Assembly (NCBI GenBank): GCA_002307215.1
Contig: DBTU01000056.1
Coordinates: 104,644-150,951 of the forward strand
Direction of reading: 5' to 3'
Length of the DNA: 46,308 nucleotides
From: Lachnoclostridium sp. UBA1308
Lineage (GTDB): Bacteria; Bacillota; Clostridia; Lachnospirales; Lachnospiraceae
Of the stretch, positions 35,687 to 44,205 are shown piece by piece. A program made the translations under genes and the position numbers. Numbering within the stretch: position 1 is the first letter of the stretch; the number at the start of each line of letters is the position of its first letter. A model generated the notes under the pieces. It was given only the letters and a program-made list of their open reading frames with translations. It was not told the DNA's origin and did not search any database.

Positions 35687-37525
35687 TTAAAGAGTTTTTG
35701 TCAAAAGCCACGCTTTTGCACTGAAATCATCCTTTAATGCACCATACTCTTTTATGATTTTATAATTGCTTAGGAAATCTATACTGATCTCTTTTGAATT
35801 CTCAAATCTATGAGCAATAACCAGTAGCTTGTCCTCTAATTCTCTGATAAAAAGTTGTTCCCCTATTGGTTTGTTATATCCCTTTACCCTGTTTTCACAT
35901 CTAATTGTTTTTCCATTCTTAATAATACCTGATATACTTTTGTAAAAATCAATTCCCTCGTCTATGATTGCCCACTGTGAATCCGTCAGGTTATAAATAT
36001 CTCCGCTTAAGCACATTCTCCCAAAAAAGGTATTAATCATCGAGTAATAGATTCTGTTCTCACTATCCTCTGCACGCATAACAGCCCAAATCTGGCTTTG
36101 TGACGGTTTAATTACTCTATGCATATTTGCCGCAATAATCGGAATCGCTGTGGTTTCGTGTGCATCCGAAAAGCTTGCCTGAGATACCAACTCCATCATG
36201 GAGGGTTCCAGTCTATGGCCACCACTGGAACAATTTTCAATTACTATACCCGGAATTTCCTGTCTGATTTTTTTAAAAAATGCTTGGCTGGCCTTTACTC
36301 TTTGTCTTAAGCCTTCGCCAAGACTTTCAGCGCCGTCGCAACCGATACCTATCGTATCGTTATAGTCAATCTTCAGATATCCAAAGCCATTGTCTCTAAG
36401 CGTTTTAATCACTGCATTACTCAAATAATCCACAACCCAGGGATCGGACATATCCCAAAAACGTTTATCCCCAACCGTTATTACAACACCGTCTTTTTTT
36501 AATAAATGTTCCGTGTTATTGTAATGAACAGAAAGCTTACCCACTGATTCAAATTCATACCAAAGGCCGGGTATCATATTGCATTGTTTAATATAATCCG
36601 CAGTACTTTTCAAGCCTCCGGGGAATTTCTCCTCATTAATGTCCCAATCACCGATACGAAGCCACCAGCCATCACTTTTTCCGTACCAACCGGAGTCTAT
36701 CACCAGATATTTAATCCCTTTGCCCTTTAATTTATCTGCGATTTTTTTGATATTCTCAATACTAGGGTTACCCCAGGTTGTGCAATATTCGTTAAACATG
36801 ATGCCCATATCTTGATCAACTTCAGAGATATCCGGGGTCTGTGCCTTAACTAACATATCACATACATCATAAAGCGAATTTCCTTGTGCAATGACTGCTT
36901 TTGGAGTAGTAAAGGTTTCTCCCTTAGCGATATTTTTATACCAATGCCCGAAGTCTCTATCTGCAATACCTCCAACAATAGATAATGTATCATCTTCTTT
37001 GCATAAAATCTCCATTTGCCAAGAGGACGGATTATAAAGCTGAACCGCAATAAATTCACTTGTCTCACTGTCTTCCAGGGCAAGGAACGGGAAATACTTT
37101 CGTACCGGCATGGATCCTAAATTACCGAACTTTTCAACACGCATAGCACATCTGTTCCAGGATGGTTCAAGGTGCAGTTCTTCTATTGACTCTGTCCGTA
37201 GTTTTCCCTCAGCGCTCCAAAAGGATTGTAACCTATGGATTTTATCTGCTTTAATACCTCTTATCGCAAAAGAGGACAGCATCTCTAAGGTAGTAATATC
37301 CGAATCATTATTTTGAAATGTTGTACTAACCTCCACTACATCTTCATGGTTCTTTCGATTCAGTATTATATGATGATTTTTTGAATTCTTATAAATAATC
37401 TCACCATCGTTATCTGAGATTATTTCAAGATCTTTTGTTGATTGACTGTGACATAAGGTTAAGCCATTGGAGAAACCACCGTCATGATCATCGTTTCTTA
37501 ATTTTAATTCAACATAATATTCCAT
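35687..37525 (-). CDS. GH36 family alpha-galactosidase-like enzyme
   Basis: A 612-residue GH36 member. An N-terminal beta domain (to about residue 230) is followed by a TIM barrel. The nucleophile is Asp387 (GYLKIDYN) and the acid/base is Asp454 (FSDAHE), with ENCSSGGHRLEPSMM between. The usual DDGW that contacts galactose O4 and O6 is IDSGWYG here, so the second Asp is missing. That weakens the case for plain alpha-galactose and allows other sugars such as beta-L-arabinopyranose. There is no signal peptide. The ATG at 37525 has GGAG upstream; the longer frame starts at TTG. It lies 120 bases after an AraC gene and is probably co-transcribed with it. Confidence 0.85.
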   Translation of the reverse strand: MEYYVELKLRNDDHDGGFSNGLTLCHSQSTKDLEIISDNDGEIIYKNSKNHHIILNRKNHEDVVEVSTTFQNNDSDITTLEMLSSFAIRGIKADKIHRLQSFWSAEGKLRTESIEELHLEPSWNRCAMRVEKFGNLGSMPVRKYFPFLALEDSETSEFIAVQLYNPSSWQMEILCKEDDTLSIVGGIADRDFGHWYKNIAKGETFTTPKAVIAQGNSLYDVCDMLVKAQTPDISEVDQDMGIMFNEYCTTWGNPSIENIKKIADKLKGKGIKYLVIDSGWYGKSDGWWLRIGDWDINEEKFPGGLKSTADYIKQCNMIPGLWYEFESVGKLSVHYNNTEHLLKKDGVVITVGDKRFWDMSDPWVVDYLSNAVIKTLRDNGFGYLKIDYNDTIGIGCDGAESLGEGLRQRVKASQAFFKKIRQEIPGIVIENCSSGGHRLEPSMMELVSQASFSDAHETTAIPIIAANMHRVIKPSQSQIWAVMRAEDSENRIYYSMINTFFGRMCLSGDIYNLTDSQWAIIDEGIDFYKSISGIIKNGKTIRCENRVKGYNKPIGEQLFIRELEDKLLVIAHRFENSKEISIDFLSNYKIIKEYGALKDDFSAKAWLLTKTL

Positions 37526-37598
37526 ATTTTTCTCGCTCCAGTGTATGTTTATTTTTGCCTTCAATTCGTTTTGTGATTATCGTCTTCCCTATTTTGAT

Positions 37599-37625
37599 CT
37601 AAAAATCCTCTTGAATCAGTGCCAT
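37599..37625 (-). other. Eight-codon reading frame with a strong ribosome site
   Basis: The minus strand reads MALIQEDF then TAG, with GGGAGG seven bases before its ATG. It lies between an AraC gene and GH36. It could be a leader peptide or the decayed former start of GH36. It is too short to call a gene. Confidence 0.25.
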
Positions 37626-37645
37626 ATTAAATCCTCCCAAAAATA

Positions 37646-38530
37646 TTATTGTAAAGCATTACGATATTCTGACGGGGTAACCTTTATATATTTATTAAAT
37701 TCACGATTATAGTAACTGATATTATTAAATCCGCATAAAGTCGCTATTTCGGCAACTTTCTTCGATGTATTACTCAGGTATTCACAACTTTTAATCACCC
37801 GATATCGATTGATATAGCTAAACGGTGTGACGTCAGTCAGTTGTTTGAACAGACGGCAGAACTGTCCTTCGCTCAGATTTGAAAGGGAAGCAAGCTTGCT
37901 TAAGGTAATCATGTCATTATAGGAGTTATGGATTTCATTGATTGCGTTTTCCAACTGTAAAGCCAGCCTGGACAGCCTAATGGAAACCTCGATTTTTGAT
38001 AAATGATTATTGTAGATCCATTGCCACACCATAAGCAGCATACCATGCACCTGTAATTCCGATTGTTCCGGATTATCCTGTGTCAGGTGATATATCCGAT
38101 CAATACTATTAATGATATCCTTATGCCAGGAAATGTCTGAAGTCATTTGCAGTGGACAACGTAAGCTATAATTCTTAATCGGAAGCATATACTTGGTATA
38201 ATGTGGATTTTGATAAAAATCTGTCAAATAGGACTGCGAAAAAACAATCGCATTAAATTCACAGGCATTGCCATTGATACTTTTCGCCATATGCAAAAGG
38301 TTAGGCGGAACGAATATCGCATCTCCTGCTTTCATATAATATTCCTGCTCTTCTATACAGAAGATAGTTTCCCCGTGCATAATAAGCAAAAATTCAATTT
38401 CACTATGCCAATGTAAATACAAAACCAACTCAGATCCTTGTTCTATCAGTGTATGGTGAAATGAAATTGGCCGCGATCCGGTTTCATGGGTAACCGGTTC
38501 CAACAGTGAAGCCTTCTGTTTTGACAGCAT
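37646..38530 (-). CDS. AraC family regulator divergent to GH31
   Basis: A 294-residue regulator. The N-terminal cupin-like sensor has YLHWHSEIEFLLIMHG and KAGDAIFVPPNLLHMAKS. The C-terminal AraC domain has LASLSNLSEGQFCRLFKQLTDVTPF and VAEIATLCGFNNISYYNREFNKYIKVTP. GGAGG precedes the ATG. Its own promoter (TTGATT-N17-TATTAT, 38561-38589) overlaps one of three 15-bp repeats shared with the GH31 promoter, which suggests autoregulation together with control of GH31. GH36 follows on the same strand and may be in the same transcript. Confidence 0.92.
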   Translation of the reverse strand: MLSKQKASLLEPVTHETGSRPISFHHTLIEQGSELVLYLHWHSEIEFLLIMHGETIFCIEEQEYYMKAGDAIFVPPNLLHMAKSINGNACEFNAIVFSQSYLTDFYQNPHYTKYMLPIKNYSLRCPLQMTSDISWHKDIINSIDRIYHLTQDNPEQSELQVHGMLLMVWQWIYNNHLSKIEVSIRLSRLALQLENAINEIHNSYNDMITLSKLASLSNLSEGQFCRLFKQLTDVTPFSYINRYRVIKSCEYLSNTSKKVAEIATLCGFNNISYYNREFNKYIKVTPSEYRNALQ

Positions 38531-38560
38531 CGGTATCCTCCGGAATCAATTGATACAAAA

Positions 38561-38685
38561 ATAATAGCACATTAAATATCAATAATCAATATAGTATTAA
38601 TATTTCACAATTTAGTTAAAGAATTGTTATGAAATAATCAATATAATATAATTGTATAATGATCAATTTCATTATATTGATTATT
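38561..38685. promoter_or_regulatory. Divergent promoter with three 15-bp operator repeats
   Basis: AATAATCAATATAAT occurs at 38633-38647 and, inverted and perfect, at 38671-38685. A one-mismatch copy is at 38581-38595. The first copy covers the -35 of the AraC gene (TTGATT, 38584-38589, then -10 TATTAT at 38561-38566). The third covers a TTGATT that would be the -35 of GH31, whose -10 is poor. This is the layout expected of a regulator that represses itself and activates GH31. Confidence 0.65.
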
Positions 38686-38787
38686 TGTAGGCATGCAAGA
38701 ATTCATGCTAGTTTTCATTGATTTACAGTTAAAAGTGAAACTCAATCTACCACCAGTAAAACCAAATCTACAACAAGGAGAAAGAAT

Positions 38788-40779
38788 ATGGGCAAAATCA
38801 TTCAATCAGATAACAAAATTATTTTTGAAAGAAGAGACGAACTAACCATTATTGAACCCTATGGCCTTAACTGCCTGCGCTACCGCTCAACACGTAACAT
38901 TAAGATATCCGACGAAAGGTGGACCTTACTGCCTCCGGCCACGCAAGACAGCTGTCAAATTGTTGCAGATGAGAAGTATGCAACAATAACCAATGGTGAT
39001 ATTTCGGCAACAATAACAGCCGGTGGTGGATGGGAGCCATGTGTCCTTACGTATTATCGTAATGGAAAACAGATACTCCGTTCCAGGGATGAGGGTGATC
39101 CTGTTACACGCTTCACTCATCTCGGAGGAAATGACTATCAGGTGAAAGCTATTTTTGATAGTAATACAGGCGAGCATTTCTATGGTCTCGGGCAGGAACA
39201 GGAGGATCAATTTGATAGAAAAGGATCTACCTGTAATATGATACATTATAATACCAAATCCACTTTACCGGTTCTTTACTCTTCTATGGGATATGGTTTT
39301 CTGTGGAATAATCCTTCCCCCGGTCGATGCGAAACCACCTTCAACCACACACTATGGTGCTCTGATAATTCATATCAGATTGATTATCTGATCTTTGTGG
39401 GTGAAAGACCGGCGGATGTCCTAAAAATCTACAGTGATCTTACCGGCTATGCACCTAAGTTTCCCAAGTGGGCTGCAGGTTTCTGGCAATGTAAGCTTCG
39501 TTATGAAAGCCAGGAGGATTTACTAACGGTTGCCAGGGAATATCACCGTCTGGGAATCCCTCTTACTGCTATCGTTATCGATTATTTTCATTGGACCGAA
39601 CAGGGAGAATGGAAATTCGACCCTAAGTATTGGCCGGATCCGAAATCCATGTGTGATGAATTAATCTCTATGGGCGTACACCCGGTTGTCTCCATCTGGC
39701 CTACCATTAATCCAAACAGTGAGAATTATCAGACCATGGATGATGAAAACATGTTAGTACGTACGGAAAACGGTCAATTCGGTACCTTCAATTTCTATGG
39801 ACAACAAACCTTTATTGACCCTACCAATCCGAAATGCGGTCCTTTTGTCTGGAGCAAGGTGAAGGAGAATTATTATCAATACGGAATCAAAACCTACTGG
39901 CTGGATGAAGCAGAACCGGAGGTACATCCCCAGCAGTTTGGAAACCTTCGTTTTTATGCCGGTAATGGTGCACAAACCGCTTTACTCTATCCCTATTATT
40001 ACTCAAAAATCTTCTATGATGGCCTAATATCGGAGCAGGAGGAAGATATCATATCCCTGACCCGTGCAGCTTATCCCGGTAGCCAACGCTTAGGTGCTTT
40101 AGTCTGGAATGGCGATATTCCGTCAACCTTTACCGCTTTGCGCCAAAGTATCACCAGCGGCCTATCTATGGCAATGTGCGGTATTCCCTGGTGGAACAGC
40201 GATATCGGCGGCTTCCATTCCGGAGATATCGAAAGCGATTATTTCCGCGAGCTTATTATAAGATGGTTTCAATTCGGGCTATTCAGTCCCGTTATGCGTC
40301 TGCATGGTGTAAGAAAGCCTACCACCAATCAGGTGAATCGTCATCCGGAGGTGAAAGAAAAAAGTGGTGGCGATAACGAGATTTGGAGCTTCGGAGAACG
40401 TAATTATCCAATTATTAAGAATCTGATCGAGCTTCGTGAACGGCTTAAGCCTTACATTATTAAGTATATGGATATTGCAACCAATACAGGCTCGCCCGTA
40501 ATGCGCCCGATGTTTTACGATTTTCATGAAGATAAAATCTGCTATTCTCTCGAGGATCAGTATATGTTTGGAGAAGACATACTTTTTGCACCTATTGTGG
40601 AGCAGGGCATGACAGAACGCTCCGTATATCTACCTAAGGGAAGCTGGATCAATATCAATGACAGGAAGACCTACGAGGGTAGCAATACTTATCTTATAAA
40701 AGCAGAAATCGATCAATTTATCGCCTTTGTAAAGAGTGGCAGTGATGTTCTAAAAGCATTTGATAGTAATACGAAATAA
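38788..40779 (+). CDS. GH31 family alpha-xylosidase-like enzyme
   Basis: A 663-residue GH31 enzyme. An N-terminal galactose-mutarotase-like beta domain (1-225, GEHFYGLGQEQED) is followed by the TIM barrel. The nucleophile is Asp373 (KTYWLDEAEPE) and the acid/base is Asp443 (VWNGDIPSTF). WWNSDIGGF and MRLHG are other GH31 marks. The WLDEAEPE form resembles the bacterial alpha-xylosidase branch, so release of alpha-xylose from side chains is my first guess; alpha-glucosidase or alpha-galactosidase are alternatives. There is no signal peptide. AGGAG precedes the ATG. It is the only glycosidase here reading rightward and is controlled with the divergent AraC gene. Confidence 0.88.
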   Translation: MGKIIQSDNKIIFERRDELTIIEPYGLNCLRYRSTRNIKISDERWTLLPPATQDSCQIVADEKYATITNGDISATITAGGGWEPCVLTYYRNGKQILRSRDEGDPVTRFTHLGGNDYQVKAIFDSNTGEHFYGLGQEQEDQFDRKGSTCNMIHYNTKSTLPVLYSSMGYGFLWNNPSPGRCETTFNHTLWCSDNSYQIDYLIFVGERPADVLKIYSDLTGYAPKFPKWAAGFWQCKLRYESQEDLLTVAREYHRLGIPLTAIVIDYFHWTEQGEWKFDPKYWPDPKSMCDELISMGVHPVVSIWPTINPNSENYQTMDDENMLVRTENGQFGTFNFYGQQTFIDPTNPKCGPFVWSKVKENYYQYGIKTYWLDEAEPEVHPQQFGNLRFYAGNGAQTALLYPYYYSKIFYDGLISEQEEDIISLTRAAYPGSQRLGALVWNGDIPSTFTALRQSITSGLSMAMCGIPWWNSDIGGFHSGDIESDYFRELIIRWFQFGLFSPVMRLHGVRKPTTNQVNRHPEVKEKSGGDNEIWSFGERNYPIIKNLIELRERLKPYIIKYMDIATNTGSPVMRPMFYDFHEDKICYSLEDQYMFGEDILFAPIVEQGMTERSVYLPKGSWININDRKTYEGSNTYLIKAEIDQFIAFVKSGSDVLKAFDSNTK

Positions 40780-40790
40780 TTTACTTTAAC

Positions 40791-40836
40791 GTTACAGTTC
40801 AGTTCAGCAAGGATAGTGACCGGACTGAACTGTAAC
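40791..40836. repeat. MITE-like inverted-repeat element, short copy, between convergent genes
   Basis: GTTACAGTTCAG (40791-40802) and its complement (40825-40836) form a stem that extends to 15 bp. The loop AGCAAGGATAGTGACC matches the AAGGATAGTGAC segment in the right arm of the long copy at 21867-22031. It lies between the stops of GH31 and GH27 and may serve as a terminator, though no T run is present. Confidence 0.65.
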
Positions 40837-40864
40837 TATTAGCCGATAGTATTTCAATGGGCTT

Positions 40865-42178
40865 TTACATATATTGATTGTTCAATATATGAGTATAGAT
40901 TCTGAATAGCTTTGCTCCATGAATTGAGACCTCGGTCATAAAAGCATTTCCGTTACCCTTCTGGTTTTCCTTACTCCACAGCTCCTCCAATTGATATCCG
41001 TCAAAGGTCTCCATACCGAGCTCCTCCGGAGCAACAGAAATTGTTCTGACTTCATCACTTAGATTGAAAAGCGCAAGATAAGAAACATCCTCCAAGGTAT
41101 CCTTCGAAAACCAAACCGCCTGATGTTTATCTCTCATGATTTGCTTTGCTCCTGCCGAATGCGACATGAGCCCAAGTACTTTTTTATTCGTCAGTAAATC
41201 AAGCGTCCAGGAATCTAACTTTGTCAGTTCTGTACCCAACATCAGAGGCGAACGGAAGATACACCATAAAGTCATCATGGTAATCTGCTCTTCCTTCGTG
41301 AATCTCGTATACCGCTCTTCTCCAAAACCCTTACCGATATATCCAACAGGAAGCATATCACAGTCGGGGAAACATCCTTGTGAAACATGATTTTGCCATA
41401 TTTCACATCGTTCAAACATATTGGCCAGAAGCGGCCAATTATCCCAGAAATCGTCGGTTATTCTCCACATATTGGCGTATTTTTCATAATGCCATGCTTT
41501 ATTGATTAGTGCCGGTCCCGGCGACAGACTAAGTACCATGGGACGCCCACAATGTGCTATCGCATGATGGAGCATCTCTATTTCCTTCTCGGAAGATTGC
41601 ATATCATGTCTGCATATATCATCGCATTTTATAAAATCCACGCCCCACTGTGCATATAATTCAAAAATAGAATTATAGTATTCCTGTGCGCCTTCCCGCC
41701 CAACTTCTAATCCATACATATCAGGATTCCAAAAGCAGATGGAGGAAGGATTGGCTATCTCGTTCGCAGTCCGGTCAGTTCCTAACACCTTCAAATGATT
41801 GTGGGCAGCTTCTCTTGGTATTCCACGCATTATATGGATGCCAAGCTTGAGTCCTAAGCTATGGATATAATCAGCTAGGGGCTTAAAGCCCTGTCCATTG
41901 GCTGAGGAGGGGAATCGATCCGGGCATGGAAGCAGTCTGGAATATTCATCAATTTCCATCTTCCAGAAGGGTATATACTGATATCTGTCTCTTTGTGTAC
42001 CTGTGTCGTAGGAGTACCATTCGATATCGATTACAACATATTCCCACCCGGATTCCTTAAGATGGTCTGCCATAAAAACAGCATTTGCCTTCACTTGATC
42101 CTCATTTACCATGGTATCATAATAATCATAGCTGTTCCAACCCATGGGAGGTGTCGCTACAAACTTATTTTTGTCCAT
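40865..42178 (-). CDS. GH27 family enzyme, alpha-galactosidase or beta-L-arabinopyranosidase
   Basis: A 437-residue GH27 member with opening TPPMGWNSYDYY. The TIM barrel covers about residues 8-310, followed by a small beta domain. The nucleophile is Asp186 (FIKCDDIC) and the acid/base is Asp243 (WRITDDFWD). The usual DDCW/DDGW is DIEW (51-54), lacking the second Asp, so galactose O6 contact is probably altered. GH27 includes beta-L-arabinopyranosidases, which fit an arabinoxylan locus. There is no signal peptide. GAGAGG precedes the ATG. It is divergent from an AraC gene with overlapping promoters. Confidence 0.88.
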   Translation of the reverse strand: MDKNKFVATPPMGWNSYDYYDTMVNEDQVKANAVFMADHLKESGWEYVVIDIEWYSYDTGTQRDRYQYIPFWKMEIDEYSRLLPCPDRFPSSANGQGFKPLADYIHSLGLKLGIHIMRGIPREAAHNHLKVLGTDRTANEIANPSSICFWNPDMYGLEVGREGAQEYYNSIFELYAQWGVDFIKCDDICRHDMQSSEKEIEMLHHAIAHCGRPMVLSLSPGPALINKAWHYEKYANMWRITDDFWDNWPLLANMFERCEIWQNHVSQGCFPDCDMLPVGYIGKGFGEERYTRFTKEEQITMMTLWCIFRSPLMLGTELTKLDSWTLDLLTNKKVLGLMSHSAGAKQIMRDKHQAVWFSKDTLEDVSYLALFNLSDEVRTISVAPEELGMETFDGYQLEELWSKENQKGNGNAFMTEVSIHGAKLFRIYTHILNNQYM

Positions 42179-42216
42179 AAAATTTCCTCTCTGATAGTAA
42201 AATTTTGATTATATTC

Positions 42217-42251
42217 TTGGATTTACATTTCATATGTAGTATTATATTATA
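42217..42251. promoter_or_regulatory. Overlapping divergent promoters of GH27 and an AraC gene
   Basis: Rightward, TTGGAT (42217-42222) and TATTAT (42240-42245) are 17 bp apart. Leftward TATAAT options (42241-42246 or 42246-42251) overlap that -10. The two polymerases cannot load together, so one regulator could switch both. Confidence 0.5.
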
Positions 42252-42301
42252 CAGTAGCATTTGACGGCAAGAGTATATATTTGATTGAGAGGGGTAATTT
42301 T

Positions 42302-43162
42302 ATGATGCAATATCAACCCGGTAATTTCGGTTTCATTCCAACCGATTGTATTGCCAAACAATCTTTATCTATCAATGATTTGGGAGTGGAATATAGAAAG
42401 AGTGAAGACTATCGCTATGAAAACTCCTCCAGAGGAGAATACCAGGGCTACGTTTTACAATACACACTGGATGGCTATGGAATTTATGAAAACCAGGGAA
42501 TCCTTTACAAGCTGACTAAGGGTAAGGCTTTTCTCATTGAATTTCCTGAGGAAAGTCAATATTATCTTCCCTCCGATGACAGTGACGAAAATCACTGGAC
42601 TTTCTTCTATCTTCATTTTTCGGGTCCGGCAGTTGAACCGTTTTTCACGCGCATCAGAGAGTTATCCGGTCCAATTATTGAGCTTGGTGTAGATAGTCTT
42701 CCCATCAGTCTCTTTTTTGAATTATATGAAGCTCTTCATCATCAGAAACAATTGGAGCGTTACATCGGTAGTGAATGGCTGTATCGTTTTCTGATCTCGT
42801 TACTACGAAATGTTGAATTTCCATCTACACGAAAATTAAGCCCCCATGTAGCCTCTGCTATCGATTGGATGAAACGAAATTATACAAAACAGGTTAATCT
42901 TGAGGAACTGCATCAAGAAATCGGTGTATCCTATTCCCATCTGACAAGGCAGTTCTGTAAGGAACAAGGGATTTCCCCTGTTCAATTTCTTACCCATATT
43001 CGCCTGGAGCAGGGAATGAAGCTCCTGTTAGGTACTAATCTTTCCATCGATGAAATAGCGGAAGCATGTGGCTTCTCCAGTGCCAATTATTTTATTAAGG
43101 TATATAAAAAAGTGCTGCATACGACTCCCGGAGAATATCGCAGACAGCGCAAATTCAGTTAG
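42302..43162 (+). CDS. AraC family transcriptional regulator next to GH27
   Basis: A 286-residue regulator. The N-terminal sensor half includes EYQGYVLQYTLDGYGIYENQG and NHWTFFYLHFSG, the AraC cupin pattern. The C-terminal domain has LHQEIGVSYSHLTRQFCKEQG and IDEIAEACGFSSANYFIKVYKKVLHTTPGEYR. The ATG at 42302 follows AGGGG; the longer frame begins at TTG. It is divergent from GH27, its likely target. Its TAG stop overlaps the TAA stop of the convergent GH10 gene by two of three bases, so no terminator separates them. Confidence 0.92.
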   Translation: MMQYQPGNFGFIPTDCIAKQSLSINDLGVEYRKSEDYRYENSSRGEYQGYVLQYTLDGYGIYENQGILYKLTKGKAFLIEFPEESQYYLPSDDSDENHWTFFYLHFSGPAVEPFFTRIRELSGPIIELGVDSLPISLFFELYEALHHQKQLERYIGSEWLYRFLISLLRNVEFPSTRKLSPHVASAIDWMKRNYTKQVNLEELHQEIGVSYSHLTRQFCKEQGISPVQFLTHIRLEQGMKLLLGTNLSIDEIAEACGFSSANYFIKVYKKVLHTTPGEYRRQRKFS

Positions 43163-44166
43163 ATGAAGTCAACGATTTTTTCAAAAGATGACTTCTTCTC
43201 TCCTTTCATATCAAATAGCATGGGCCAATCTTTTCTTCCCCGAACCGGGAAATTATCCTTCCAGGTGTACCTGTCGCTGATGCCCCAGAAAGTAACAGAG
43301 GTAACAAGCTCTTTATATTCTCTGAAAACCGAGAAAATATTATGGTAGGCTTGTTCCTGCAGATACAACATTTCAGTGGTCGGCTCCAAGATATCTTTTC
43401 TTTTGTCCTCAAATTCAAACATGGATACATCCATTTCAGTTACCTGTATCTTAAGACCCAGTGAAGCATACCTTTCGATAGCTCTTTTTAGATCATCCAT
43501 GAGATTACTATCTCTTATACTCCAATGGGCCTGAATTCCAACGCTGTCAATCGGTGCTCCCTTATGTAACATCTCTTCAAGCATCCGGTAGGTTTTCTCC
43601 AGTTTTTCCGGCTGCTCATTGTTATAATCGTTATAAACAAGTTCAGCTTTATCATCTTGTTCTTTCACAATTTCAAAAACTGTCTTAATATAATCTTCTC
43701 CAAGAATTCTTCTCCATTTTGTATCCCTGTACTGCTCTCCTGTTTTATCTTCTATCGCTTCGTTTACAACATCCCAAGTATAAACAATATCTTTATATCG
43801 GTTACAAATTACTTCGACATGCTTCCTTAACCTGTCAATAACTAATTCTTTCGAAGCTTCCTTTCCGTTAGTATCTAAAAAGATCCAATCTGAAGTTTGA
43901 TTGTGCCATACAAAGGTATGTCCCCTCATCTTCAAATGATTACTTTTTGCGAACTCCATCATCTTGTCCGCCTTTTCAAAATCAAATCTATCTTCGCTAG
44001 GGTGAATCTCACCGAACTTCATTGCGTTTTCGGCTGTCAGGCTGTTAAAATGCTTTTTCAGCAATTCACCATGAAGCCTCACTAAATCATTTACAGTTAC
44101 TGCAGCTCCGATTTTAAAATAATCCTTGTAAACCTCTGCTAATGATATCAAGCCATTTTCTGTCAT
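43159..44166 (-). CDS. Intracellular endo-1,4-beta-xylanase, GH10
   Basis: A 335-residue GH10 xylanase, a bare catalytic TIM barrel. The acid/base is Glu136 (WDVVNEAIED) and the nucleophile is Glu244 (QVTEMDVSM). MRGHTFVWHNQ and VTFWGISDRYTW are further family marks. There is no signal peptide or binding module, as in cytoplasmic xylanases that shorten imported xylo-oligosaccharides. The ATG at 44166 follows GAGG; the ATG seven codons earlier lacks a good site. It begins 39 bases after the PiT gene without a visible terminator, so it may be read from the phosphate operon or from a promoter inside it. Confidence 0.94.
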   Translation of the reverse strand: MTENGLISLAEVYKDYFKIGAAVTVNDLVRLHGELLKKHFNSLTAENAMKFGEIHPSEDRFDFEKADKMMEFAKSNHLKMRGHTFVWHNQTSDWIFLDTNGKEASKELVIDRLRKHVEVICNRYKDIVYTWDVVNEAIEDKTGEQYRDTKWRRILGEDYIKTVFEIVKEQDDKAELVYNDYNNEQPEKLEKTYRMLEEMLHKGAPIDSVGIQAHWSIRDSNLMDDLKRAIERYASLGLKIQVTEMDVSMFEFEDKRKDILEPTTEMLYLQEQAYHNIFSVFREYKELVTSVTFWGISDRYTWKDNFPVRGRKDWPMLFDMKGEKKSSFEKIVDFI

Positions 44167-44205
44167 ATTGACCTCGCTCCTGTTCATGCTTTCTAAATGT
44201 TGCTT

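Noticed and set aside
43156..43165. Overlapping stop codons of convergent AraC and GH10 genes as a regulatory device
   Set aside because: A four-base convergent overlap is compact packing; nothing shows function.
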